Positions 25,167 through 33,186 of a stretch of 64,000 bases of DNA are shown here, one piece after another (positions within the stretch are counted from its first letter, which is position 1; each line of letters begins with the position of its first letter). The DNA comes from Cloacibacterium caeni (GTDB lineage Bacteria; Bacteroidota; Bacteroidia; Flavobacteriales; Weeksellaceae), in assembly GCF_907163125.1 (NCBI RefSeq), contig NZ_OU015319.1, positions 2,852,001 to 2,916,000 on the forward strand, read 5' to 3'. Both the position numbers and the translations under genes were made by a program. The notes below the pieces were generated by a model. It was not told the origin of the DNA, did not search any database, and saw only the letters and a program-made list of their open reading frames with translations.

Positions 25167-27686
25167 ATGAAAAATGTACTGAATTTGTTTTGCGCATTGT
25201 CATTAATGATGTCAGCGAGCGCATTTTCTCAACAGAAAGACAGTGTAAAAGTAGATGTAAAAGCTAAAAAAGACACCGTAAACACTGCAAAACCAAAAGA
25301 CAAAAAACCAGAAAAAATTCAACCTTTCGAGAAAGTAATTACCAGCAAAGCAGTTAGCGATGAAGGAATTATTACCGTTCACAAGGTAGAAGACAAATAT
25401 TATTTCGAAATTCCGGATAAAGCACTAAAAAAAGAATTTTTGGTAGTCACCAGATTGACCAAAGCCGGTGCCGAAATGAGAATGGGAACAGTAGGTTATG
25501 CAGGAGATCAAATCAGTCAAAACGTTATCAGTTTCGAGAAAGGACCAAATGATAAAGTGTTTTTACGTTCTATTTCTTACGTAGATTATGCTAAAGATTC
25601 TACCTCTGCAATGTATAAAACAGTGATGAGAAACAACGTAAATTCTATTGAACAAGCTTTTGACATTAAAGCTTTCGGTAAAGAAAAAAACTCTACCGTG
25701 ATAGATGTTACAGATTTTATCAATGCTGATAATGATGTGGTTTCTTTTGACACTCGTTTCAAGAAAGGATTTAGAGTAGGCGCTTTTCAAAAAGATAAAT
25801 CTTTTGTCAATTTCGTGAAATCTTTCCCAGCCAATATTGAAATTAATACGACTAAAACCTACAACAGAAGTGCAGGAGAAGCTTCGCCAATTCCAGGTGC
25901 TCCAAAACCTGAAGTGAGCGGAAATTATACTGTAGAAGTCAATTCTTCTATTATTCTTTTGCCAGAAAATAAAATGCAGGCAAGGTATTTCGATCCTAGA
26001 GTAGGTTATTTTACAGTAGGTTATACCGATTTTGATGAAAATCCTCAAGGCGTAGAAAGAGTTTCTCTAGTAAAAAGATGGAGACTGGAACCCAAAGCAA
26101 AAGATTTAGAAAAATATAAAAGAGGAGAATTGGTAGAGCCAGAAAAACCAATAGTTTTTTACATAGACCCATTAACTCCAAAAAAATGGATTCCATATTT
26201 AATTCAAGGAGTAAATGATTGGCAAAAATCTTTTGAAAAAGCAGGTTTCAAAAACGCTATTTATGCAAAAGTTCCGAATGCTAAAGAAGATCCAGAATGG
26301 AGTTTAGAAGATGCAAGATTCTCGGCTATCGTTTATAAACCTTCAGATGTTCCTAATGCTTCTGGTCCTTCAATTGCAGATCCTAGAACTGGTGAGATTT
26401 TAGAAAGTCACATCAATTGGTATCATAATGTGATGAAATTGTTGAACGATTGGTATTTCGTACAAGCTTCACCGAATGATCCTAGAGCTAGAAAAGTAGA
26501 TTTTGATGATGAATTAATGGGGCAATTAATCAGATTTGTTTCTTCACACGAAGTAGGTCATACCCTTGGTTTGAGACATAATTTCGGGTCTAGTTCTACT
26601 GTTCCTGTAGAAAATCTTAGAAATAAAGCTTGGTTAAAAGCCAATGGACACACTCCTTCAATCATGGATTATGCGAGATTTAACTACGTTGCACAACCAG
26701 AAGATAATGTAGGAGAAGCTGGATTAATGCCAAGAATTGGTGATTATGATGATTGGGCAATAGAATGGGGTTACAGAAGATTTTACAACTATAATTCTCC
26801 AGAAAAAGAAAAAGCTCATCTTAATAAATGGGTGATGGAAAAATTACAGAATCCAAGACTTTGGTTTGGTACAGAAACCAATCCTTATGATCCGCGTTCG
26901 CAGAGCGAACAAGTAGGAGATAATCCTATGATTGCTGGAAAATACGGAGTGAAAAATCTTCAGCGAATCATGGAAAACATAGAAGCGTGGAGTACAAAAC
27001 CAAATGAAGATTACAGCAGTCTTAATAATAGATTTACTCAAGTTTCTGGTCAGTTTGCTCGATATTTAGGTCATGTTTCTAAATACATCGGTGGCGTAAA
27101 AGAAACGCCGAAAATGGTAGAACAAAAAGGAGCTATTTATGAATTGGTTTCTAAATCAGAGCAAAAAGAAGCTTTGAAATTTTTATCAGAAAATGTATTT
27201 ACCACTCCAAATTGGTTGTTGAAAACTTCTGTTTTAACCAAAATAGATAAATCGCCTGTAGAAGTGGTAGAAAATCTTCAAAAAACAGTGCTCAATAGAG
27301 TTTTAAGCGAAGGTGTTTTGAATAAACTATACGAAGGAGAATCTTTAGATGCTAATGCTTACGCTGTGTATGATTATCTTCAAGATATTAAAAATAGTGT
27401 ATTTTCTGAGTTGAAATCTTCTTCTAAAATTGATATTTACAGAAGAAATTTACAGAAAAATTTTGTAGAAACTTTAATTGCGAGAACTCAAGCAAGTAAA
27501 CCAAGTACGGGTAGAAATGCTGAAAATGTTTCTGATAATTCTGATGTGAAATCATTAACCAGAGGAGTTCTAAGAGAAATAAAAGCAGATGCTTCTAAAA
27601 ATGCACAAAATGCACAAGATGCAGTGACCAAATATCATTTAGAAGATTTGGTTTACAGGATAGATAAAGCTTTAGAAGTAAAATAA
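25167..27686 (+). CDS. Secreted zinc metalloprotease (DUF5117/DUF4953)
   Basis: Exported 839-residue protein with signal peptide (cleavage likely after ASAFSQ, residue about 21) and a Lys-rich spacer. DUF5118/DUF5117-type domains fill the N-terminal half. The zinc site HEVGHTLGLRH begins at His461, a metzincin-like HExxHxxGxxH, with a Met-containing turn downstream (HTPSIMDYARFNYVAQ). DUF4953 covers the C-terminal half. Members are common in Bacteroidota; substrates are unknown. No T9SS sorting domain and no lipobox, so the protein is probably periplasmic. Followed by a terminator. Confidence 0.88.
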   Translation: MKNVLNLFCALSLMMSASAFSQQKDSVKVDVKAKKDTVNTAKPKDKKPEKIQPFEKVITSKAVSDEGIITVHKVEDKYYFEIPDKALKKEFLVVTRLTKAGAEMRMGTVGYAGDQISQNVISFEKGPNDKVFLRSISYVDYAKDSTSAMYKTVMRNNVNSIEQAFDIKAFGKEKNSTVIDVTDFINADNDVVSFDTRFKKGFRVGAFQKDKSFVNFVKSFPANIEINTTKTYNRSAGEASPIPGAPKPEVSGNYTVEVNSSIILLPENKMQARYFDPRVGYFTVGYTDFDENPQGVERVSLVKRWRLEPKAKDLEKYKRGELVEPEKPIVFYIDPLTPKKWIPYLIQGVNDWQKSFEKAGFKNAIYAKVPNAKEDPEWSLEDARFSAIVYKPSDVPNASGPSIADPRTGEILESHINWYHNVMKLLNDWYFVQASPNDPRARKVDFDDELMGQLIRFVSSHEVGHTLGLRHNFGSSSTVPVENLRNKAWLKANGHTPSIMDYARFNYVAQPEDNVGEAGLMPRIGDYDDWAIEWGYRRFYNYNSPEKEKAHLNKWVMEKLQNPRLWFGTETNPYDPRSQSEQVGDNPMIAGKYGVKNLQRIMENIEAWSTKPNEDYSSLNNRFTQVSGQFARYLGHVSKYIGGVKETPKMVEQKGAIYELVSKSEQKEALKFLSENVFTTPNWLLKTSVLTKIDKSPVEVVENLQKTVLNRVLSEGVLNKLYEGESLDANAYAVYDYLQDIKNSVFSELKSSSKIDIYRRNLQKNFVETLIARTQASKPSTGRNAENVSDNSDVKSLTRGVLREIKADASKNAQNAQDAVTKYHLEDLVYRIDKALEVK

Positions 27687-27695
27687 TTCAAAAAT

Positions 27696-27735
27696 AAAGT
27701 TCATCATTTCCAGAAAATGGTGAACTTTGTTTTAT
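27696..27735 (+). terminator. Terminator of the metalloprotease gene
   Basis: Arms 27696-27709 (AAAGTTCATCATTT) and 27715-27728 pair at 14 positions with one G-T wobble; a T-rich stretch follows. Confidence 0.75.
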
Positions 27736-27850
27736 AAAAGAGATTTTTCTAGAAATTTGAAATAAGAAAAATCAAAATAGTAAGTTAAATATCTGAAACC
27801 GACTTTCAAGTTGAATAGGCGTTTTCAGAATATTATTTCCTCGTAAAAAA

Positions 27851-28324
27851 ATGAAAAAATTAATCTTTCCCTTTTTGATTTTAGGGTTTTTGCTCACTTC
27901 TTGCGAAAACGATGACGATGTTTGCGTAAGTGGAGAAGCTACACCTCGACTAAAAATTAAATTTAAAAGTGCAGATAATAAAGTGCTGACTTTAGATTCG
28001 CTTTATTTAGATGTAGATTATGGTAATAATAATATTTTAACAGTTGTAAGAGCTGCTAAAGTAGATTCTGCATTGATTCCAATTCGAGTAGATGATGCAG
28101 GTTTTACAGAATTATATGTGAGAAAAACTAAAAAAGGTAACGTTTCTAAAATAAAACTGAATTATAATACCACTTCTGAGTATGTTTCGCCAGCTTGTGG
28201 TTTCAAAAGACTTTACCAAAACCTTACTGGAACTCTAGAAACTGCCAATCCAGTCACTAAAGTAGAACTCAATCAAAATCAAATTATCAATGAAAACAAA
28301 GCTCACCTTTATCTTGTTTTTTAG
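27851..28324 (+). CDS. DUF6452 lipoprotein
   Basis: A 157-residue predicted lipoprotein. The signal peptide ends in lipobox LLTSC (Cys at about residue 18), followed by ENDDDVCVSGEATPRLKIKF, the start of the DUF6452 domain, a beta-sandwich-like domain with Cys residues CxxC-like only in part (residues about 24 and 116). Function unknown. It overlaps the DUF6048 gene by 35 nt, and the pair is conserved in Flavobacteriia, which implies a shared function in the envelope. Confidence 0.8.
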   Translation: MKKLIFPFLILGFLLTSCENDDDVCVSGEATPRLKIKFKSADNKVLTLDSLYLDVDYGNNNILTVVRAAKVDSALIPIRVDDAGFTELYVRKTKKGNVSKIKLNYNTTSEYVSPACGFKRLYQNLTGTLETANPVTKVELNQNQIINENKAHLYLVF

Positions 28325-28940
28325 TTTTTGTTTGGGTTTTTCTCAAGAGAAAGATTCAGTAAAAACCAAATATCAATATAAACCCAATTTTACAGTAGGA
28401 GTAGATGTGCTGAATGCTGGATTATCTGCTTTTAGTGATAGAAAATTATTTCAAGGATATGTTTCTTCTGAGATTAAGAAAAATCTTCATGCCGTTTTAG
28501 ATGTAGGTTTTGAAAAAAATATTTATCAGAAAAACGGTTATGATGCTAGTGCAAACGGAATTTTCGGAAAATTAGGAGGCTATTATATGCTTTCTATGGA
28601 TACCGAAAATCCTAATAATGGTTTTTATGCAGGAGCAAAAATGGCAGCAAGTTTTTACAATCAAGAGTACAAAAAAGTTCCCATTCGTGGTTTTGGTGGC
28701 AGCGACCAATATCTTGCCTTTCCATCAGTGAATCAGTCTGCCTATTGGTTAGAAGGTTTTGCTGGAGCTAGAGTTCAGCTATTTAAGTCTAATTTATATG
28801 TAGATGTGAATGCTCAACCAAGATTTTTATTTTTTTCTACCAAACAAGAAGAAATGAAACCCATGATTGTACCTGGATTTGGCAAAAGTTCTACTAAGTT
28901 TAATGTAGGTTTTAGTTGGAATTTAGCGTATCAATTTTAG
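28290..28940 (+). CDS. DUF6048 outer-membrane-type protein
   Basis: A 216-residue exported protein with signal peptide MKTKLTFILFFSFCLGFSQ. The rest has alternating hydrophobic strands (for example NFTVGVDVLNAGLSAF, HAVLDVGFEKNIY, NGFYAGAKMAASFYNQ, STKFNVGFSWNLAYQF) ending in an aromatic residue, as in small outer-membrane beta barrels. The family is DUF6048, of unknown function. It starts inside the preceding DUF6452 gene, so translation is probably coupled. Confidence 0.8.
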   Translation: MKTKLTFILFFSFCLGFSQEKDSVKTKYQYKPNFTVGVDVLNAGLSAFSDRKLFQGYVSSEIKKNLHAVLDVGFEKNIYQKNGYDASANGIFGKLGGYYMLSMDTENPNNGFYAGAKMAASFYNQEYKKVPIRGFGGSDQYLAFPSVNQSAYWLEGFAGARVQLFKSNLYVDVNAQPRFLFFSTKQEEMKPMIVPGFGKSSTKFNVGFSWNLAYQF

Positions 28941-29021
28941 CAAGTTTTTATTGAGATTGTAAAAATGTTACTTTTTTTTAAAAAAAATGTAATTTATTTT
29001 AAATAATTGAATAAAAGTGTA

Positions 29022-29029
29022 TAACTTTG
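29022..29029 (+). promoter_or_regulatory. Candidate -7 element for the M43 protease gene
   Basis: TAACTTTG fits TAnnTTTG, 40 nt before the ATG at 29070. Confidence 0.55.
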
Positions 29030-29069
29030 ATACCCTTTAAAATTAAAAAAATAATTAAAATTTATGTAG

Positions 29070-31049
29070 ATGAAGAAAATTCTATTCTTTCTAATGGCTG
29101 GATTATTATCAATAAATATCTCGGCTCAGACAAAAAAAACAAGTAAAATACTTAGCAAATCTCCCAACGGATATATAAGATGTTATTCTACTGAATACGA
29201 AAAAAGTATACAGAAAAAAAACAATAGAAGAGCTAGTACAGACGTTTTTGAAAATTGGATTGCTACCAAAATTTCAAAACAAAAAACCTTTAATCAAAGA
29301 ATTACCGCAGTAAGAACAATACCAGTAGTTGTTCATGTAGTCAACAAAGGTGAGGAAGTAGGTACAGGAACAAACATAAGTGATACGCAAGTTATCTCCC
29401 AAATTACGACACTTAATAATGATTACAGAAAAAAATCTGGAACAAGAGGTTTTAATACCAATCCAGTAGGTGCAGATGCTAATATAGAATTTGCTTTAGC
29501 AGTAAGAGATCCTAATGGAAATCCTACAAATGGTATTGATAGAATTACTATTGATAACGATTACTGGGATGAAAATGCTGTAGAAACTGAATTAAAACCG
29601 AATACCATTTGGGATCCTACAAAATATTTAAATATTTGGGTAGTTAATTTTGGTGGAGATTTAGATGGTGTTTTAGGTTATGCTCAGTTTCCTGAAGCGA
29701 CTACTTTAAGTGGGATAGATTATCCTCCTTTTACTGCCACTACAGATGGTGTAATTATTGGTTATCAATTTTTCGGGAATTTAGATTATGATGATGGGAG
29801 TTTTAATTTAGATTCTACCTATGGTTATGGAAGAACTGTAACTCATGAAGTAGGTCACTGGTTAGGATTACGTCACATTTGGGGAGATGAAGATTGCGGT
29901 ACAGATTACGTAGCAGATACTCCAATTCATAAGACTGAGAACTATGGATGTTTTACACATCCTAAAGTAAATACTTGCTCGCCTCCTACAGCAGACGAAA
30001 TGTTCGAAAATTACATGGATTATACAAGTGATACATGTATGAATATTTTCACAATTAACCAAGTTGATAGATTTAATGCCGTTTTAGCTAATTCACCAAG
30101 AAGAAAAGAATTATTAACTTCTGATGCATTAACACCTGTTACATTGTATGCTAATGATGCAGAATTAAAATTTAGTAATGTAAATGTAGAAGCATCTACA
30201 ACTTGTAAAAAAGCTACAGCAAATGTAAGGTTAATTAATAGAGGAACCTCTAATTTAAATACTGCAATAATCTCAATCAATGATGCAGGTACTAATTACA
30301 ATCAAAGTTGGTCTGGTAATTTAGCTCCTAATAAAGAAACTTTAGTGCCAATAACTTTATTAGGAACATCATTATCTAATAATGTCACAATTGGTGTTTC
30401 TTCTGTGAACGGTGATGTAGATGCTAGAAATACTAACAATGCAGATTCTTTTAGTTATGAGTTTTTAGCGGCTCAGAACTTTGCTTCTTCTACCGTGAAA
30501 TTAGAATTACAATTAGATGATTATGGTTCAGAAACTTCTTGGGAAATAGTAAATAGTGAAGGCATAGTGCTTTATTCTGGTGACTCTTATGAGGATATAG
30601 AAAATCCAGCAGTTAAAAAATTTACTTTCAACTTACCTAATAATTCTTGCTATACTTTTAAAATTTATGATACCTATGGAGATGGTTTTTGCTGTGATTA
30701 TGGTAATGGATATTATAAACTTACAACTGATTCAGGTGTAGTTATGGTTAATCAAAATACGTTTAATAAAGACAAAGAAATATATCCATTTATTTTGGGA
30801 ACTTTATCTACCCAAGAGAATAATAAACTTGGAGTAAATATTTTCCCTAATCCAGCGGTTGATGTTTTAAATATTACTAAAGTATCTAATAATGCTACTT
30901 TTACCATCTATAACGTTGCAGGTCAATTTATTTCAAAAGGAAAAGTGACCAATAATAAAGTCAATGTTTCGTCCCTTGCAAAAGGAGTGTATTTCATTGA
31001 GATTTCTGAAAAAGGAGCAACTTCTAAAATGAAATTTATCAAAAAATAA
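29070..31049 (+). CDS. M43 family secreted metalloprotease with T9SS sorting domain
   Basis: Exported zinc endopeptidase of the pappalysin/cytophagalysin family, 659 residues. A signal peptide (cleavage near ISAQ, residue 19) is followed by a propeptide, and the catalytic domain carries HEVGHWLGLRH from His259 with the Met-turn NYMDYTSD. Next come a CARDB-like segment (about 350-465) and a Cys-containing beta domain with YGDGFCCDYGNG. The last 75 residues (NIFPNPAVDVLNITKVSNNA to the basic C-terminus KFIKK) form a type A C-terminal sorting domain, so the protein should cross the outer membrane through the type IX system. Its terminator has been split by an IS. Confidence 0.93.
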   Translation: MKKILFFLMAGLLSINISAQTKKTSKILSKSPNGYIRCYSTEYEKSIQKKNNRRASTDVFENWIATKISKQKTFNQRITAVRTIPVVVHVVNKGEEVGTGTNISDTQVISQITTLNNDYRKKSGTRGFNTNPVGADANIEFALAVRDPNGNPTNGIDRITIDNDYWDENAVETELKPNTIWDPTKYLNIWVVNFGGDLDGVLGYAQFPEATTLSGIDYPPFTATTDGVIIGYQFFGNLDYDDGSFNLDSTYGYGRTVTHEVGHWLGLRHIWGDEDCGTDYVADTPIHKTENYGCFTHPKVNTCSPPTADEMFENYMDYTSDTCMNIFTINQVDRFNAVLANSPRRKELLTSDALTPVTLYANDAELKFSNVNVEASTTCKKATANVRLINRGTSNLNTAIISINDAGTNYNQSWSGNLAPNKETLVPITLLGTSLSNNVTIGVSSVNGDVDARNTNNADSFSYEFLAAQNFASSTVKLELQLDDYGSETSWEIVNSEGIVLYSGDSYEDIENPAVKKFTFNLPNNSCYTFKIYDTYGDGFCCDYGNGYYKLTTDSGVVMVNQNTFNKDKEIYPFILGTLSTQENNKLGVNIFPNPAVDVLNITKVSNNATFTIYNVAGQFISKGKVTNNKVNVSSLAKGVYFIEISEKGATSKMKFIKK

Positions 31050-31111
31050 CCTTGTAGGATATAAATAAGAAAACCTTGAGTTCTAGACTGCACCCAAAAG
31101 TTTAGACAAAA

Positions 31112-31900
31112 TTAAACAATATTTTCAAAGGAAAGAGTTCGGTACTGTACCGGACTCTTTCCTTTGAGATTGAGTCTTATTCTATCATTGTTGTAATAGT
31201 GAATGTACTTCACTATTTCCATCTTAAGTTCCTGAATGGAACCAAACTTTCTGGCATAAAACATTTCTGATTTTATCGTTCCAAAAAAGTTTTCTATCAC
31301 CGCATTGTCCAAACAGTTTCCTTTTCGGGACATACTTTGAATAATACCTTTTTCTTTTAACAAGTTTTGGTAATGTTTCATTTGATATTGCCAACCTTGA
31401 TCAGAATGTAGAATGATGTTTTGTGTAGATTTTACTTTTCTGAATGATTTCTTTAGCATTCTGATGATTTGGCTAAACACAGGTCTTTCAGATAAGTCAA
31501 AACTGACAATTTCACCATTAAATAAATCGATGATTGGAGATAGATAAAGTTTATTACCCGATACATTAAACTCTGTAACATCGGTTGCCCATTTCTGATT
31601 AGGAGTGTCCGATTTGAAATTCCTCTGTAGAACATTGGGCGCAATTTTCCCTTGCTCTCCCTTGTAAGATTTATATTTCTTCACTCGGATAATACTCTTT
31701 AAACCTAATATTTTCATAAGTCGTAAAACAGTTTTGTGATTAATCAAAATTCCTTTTTCTTTCAAAAGCAAAGTAATTCTTCTATAGCCCAACCTTCCTT
31801 TGTGACGATGATAAATCTGCTTAATCATTTCTTTTATTTCCGCATATTTATCTTTCATTTGAAAGCGTTTTTGATAGTAATAAAAACTGCTTCTTGCCAT
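31112..31900 (-). CDS. IS3-family transposase OrfB, copy 1
   Basis: Catalytic part (262 residues from ATG 31900) of the transposase with an RNase H-fold rve domain. The DDE residues lie in WATDVTEF, HSDQGWQYQ and NAVIENFFGTIKSEMF. The N-terminal HTH_21-like segment is KGRLGYRRITLLLKEKG. The reading frame is open upstream of the ATG to the slippery site at 31993-31999, so the active enzyme is probably the OrfAB fusion. The last codons contain a 20-bp hairpin. Confidence 0.95.
   Translation of the reverse strand: MARSSFYYYQKRFQMKDKYAEIKEMIKQIYHRHKGRLGYRRITLLLKEKGILINHKTVLRLMKILGLKSIIRVKKYKSYKGEQGKIAPNVLQRNFKSDTPNQKWATDVTEFNVSGNKLYLSPIIDLFNGEIVSFDLSERPVFSQIIRMLKKSFRKVKSTQNIILHSDQGWQYQMKHYQNLLKEKGIIQSMSRKGNCLDNAVIENFFGTIKSEMFYARKFGSIQELKMEIVKYIHYYNNDRIRLNLKGKSPVQYRTLSFENIV
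31126..31166. other. 20-bp hairpin near the left end of IS copy 1
   Basis: Thirteen perfect pairs (31126-31138 with 31154-31166), one T-G wobble and six more pairs enclose the loop CTG. It lies within the last codons of orfB, without a T-run on either strand. The same hairpin is at 39268-39308 in copy 2. Role unknown: possibly blocks translation or transcription entering or leaving the element. Confidence 0.8.
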
Positions 31901-31941
31901 CGATGTACAATGCAGTAGTACTGCTAAATCAAAGTCCTGCC

Positions 31942-32466
31942 TTAACTCTTCGATGGCTTTGGATTTTTCCTTTCCTGAATTAAGGCGTCTAACTTTTTTA
32001 AAATGGCGTTCTCGGCTTCTAAATAATAAATCCTCTCCAACAGTTCTTCCTCCCTTGTTAAGGGTTTGCCTGTTTTCTTTTTTTTTCGCGTGTAATTACT
32101 CATGGTTTTAGGTCTTCCTCTGGGTATGTTTTCTAAACCTAAAATACCATTTTTTTTGTAATTACGCTGCCAACTAAGAATACTGGACTCCGCAGGAATA
32201 TTAAACCTTCTCGACGCTTCTTTTAAACTTAAATTCTCTTTCTCAATTACTGATAAAATCTTTAATTTAAAATCTTTTGTGTAATGCGTATTGGAAAGCC
32301 GAACAAGTCCTGAAACTCCATAAAGTTCATAAAATTTTATCCATTTACGAACCAAGGAACCACAAACTCCAATGCGTTTTCCTAAATCGTCTGTTCCAAT
32401 ATCCCCTTTGTGATATCTCTTTATAGCTTTTAATTTAAAGTCTAATGAATATTTACTTTTCCCCAT
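31942..32466 (-). CDS. IS3-family transposase OrfA, copy 1
   Basis: DNA-binding part (174 residues from ATG 32466) with two helix-turn-helix segments, about residues 5-50 (SLDFKLKAIKRYHKGDIGTD) and 60-110, followed by a basic linker and a leucine-zipper-like C-terminus (LTREEELLERIYYLEAENAI). A longer in-frame ATG at 32511 uses the T of the target duplication and crosses the terminator-like hairpin, so the internal ATG is preferred. Same direction as coaE upstream. Confidence 0.93.
   Translation of the reverse strand: MGKSKYSLDFKLKAIKRYHKGDIGTDDLGKRIGVCGSLVRKWIKFYELYGVSGLVRLSNTHYTKDFKLKILSVIEKENLSLKEASRRFNIPAESSILSWQRNYKKNGILGLENIPRGRPKTMSNYTRKKKKTGKPLTREEELLERIYYLEAENAILKKLDALIQERKNPKPSKS
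31993..31999 (-). other. Programmed -1 frameshift site, copy 1
   Basis: Minus-strand A AAA AAG heptamer in the orfA frame (codons TTA AAA AAG). A -1 shift enters a frame open to orfB and yields the continuous sequence ILKKVRRLNSGKEKSKAIEE. Confidence 0.85.
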
Positions 32467-32505
32467 AAAAAATGCCCCTAAAAAGTGTCTAACTTTTTGG
32501 GGGCA
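32467..32505 (-). terminator. IS-borne terminator before orfA, copy 1
   Basis: On the minus strand a 14-bp stem with one wobble (TGCCCCC... with ...GGGGCA, loop of 5 nt) is followed by six T residues immediately before the orfA ATG. It would stop transcripts arriving from coaE. Confidence 0.75.
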
Positions 32506-32547
32506 GTCCATTCATCTCAAGGTTTTCTTATTTTTTTAAATTATAAT

Positions 32548-33168
32548 TTACAAATCCATTCGTTGTAACTCGTCTGTAACTTGATGAGTAAATTCCTTTA
32601 AAGACTCTAAATCAGTATTATTTTGAATCACAAAATCCGCTAATTTCACTTTGTCAACTTCAGGCATTTGTTTATCGATGATTTCTTTTACTTCTCGGTA
32701 TGTTCTGCCATCTCTATCCATCACTCTTTTTATTCTGATGTTTTCATCAGCAGTAACCAAAATTGATTGATAACAACTTTCATTCAATTTTAATTCAAAA
32801 AGCAAAGCCGTTTCTTTGAAGACAAATTCTGCGGTTTGAGCATTTACCCAATTTTCAAAATGAATTTTCACCGCAGGGTGAATGATTTGGTTGAGTTGTA
32901 AAAGCAATTCTTGATGGTCAAAAACTTTTTCAGCAACAAATTTCCGGTTGTATTTTCCGTTTTCGTCATAAGATTCTTCGCCAAGAAGTTCTATAATTCT
33001 AGACTTTAGATTTTCGTCTATATTCACCAATTCTTTTGCCCAAAAATCAGAATCATAAACGGGAAATCCCAACTCTTCTATAAATTTAGAAACTGTTGAT
33101 TTTCCACTTCCTATTCCGCCCGTAATTCCAATAATTTTTTTTGCAGTATGTAAACTTCCAGCTTCCAT
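32548..33168 (-). CDS. coaE: Dephospho-CoA kinase
   Basis: Last enzyme of coenzyme A synthesis, phosphorylating the ribose 3' hydroxyl of dephospho-CoA. The 206-residue protein has the P-loop GITGGIGSGKSTVSKF (about residues 14-29), YDSD after strand two, and the lid DRDGRTYREVKEIIDKQM. Only one ATG precedes the P-loop (33168), and it lies within a heptamer repeat tract, so the first nine residues (MEAGSLHTA) are probably repeat-derived. The gene is convergent with the M43 protease; the shared terminator is split by the IS. Confidence 0.93.
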   Translation of the reverse strand: MEAGSLHTAKKIIGITGGIGSGKSTVSKFIEELGFPVYDSDFWAKELVNIDENLKSRIIELLGEESYDENGKYNRKFVAEKVFDHQELLLQLNQIIHPAVKIHFENWVNAQTAEFVFKETALLFELKLNESCYQSILVTADENIRIKRVMDRDGRTYREVKEIIDKQMPEVDKVKLADFVIQNNTDLESLKEFTHQVTDELQRMDL

Positions 33169-33181
33169 CTTCTAACTTGCC
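33154..33181. repeat. Degenerate heptamer tract at the coaE start codon
   Basis: Units ACTTCCA, GCTTCCA, TCTTCTA, ACTTGCC follow at 7-nt steps. The coaE start codon (33166-33168) is inside the second and third unit. Confidence 0.6.
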
Positions 33182-33186
33182 GCAAA

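Larger units (their letters stand above)
31084..32510 (-). mobile_element. IS3-family insertion sequence (IS150-like), copy 1, 1427 bp
   Basis: Terminal inverted repeats match at 21 of 25 positions: left TAGACTGCACCCAAAAG..., right (complement) TGGACTGCCCCCAAAAA.... The target duplication is TTC (31081-31083 and 32511-32513). It contains orfA and orfB linked by a -1 frameshift. The second copy at 39226-40652 is offset by exactly 8142 bp, encodes identical proteins and shows the same DNA wherever compared, so transposition was recent. The element lies in the loop of a terminator hairpin. Confidence 0.95.
31063..32537. terminator. Bidirectional terminator hairpin split by the IS
   Basis: Left arm AAATAAGAAAACCTTGAG (31063-31080) and right arm 32516-32533 are perfectly complementary over 18 bp, followed by a T-run to 32537. 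Removing the IS and one TTC copy restores an intrinsic terminator with loop TTCAT between the convergent M43 protease and coaE genes. Confidence 0.85.

Noticed and set aside
31736-31918. Small plus-strand frame within the IS, repeated at 39878-40060
   Set aside because: It is antisense to the N-terminal region of OrfB, with no independent start signal. Its repetition only reflects the repeated IS.
31975-31990. Alternative frameshift site at GGAAAAATCC in the IS
   Set aside because: The true slippery heptamer A AAA AAG lies upstream in the orfA frame, and re-pairing at the GGAAAAAT site would be poor.
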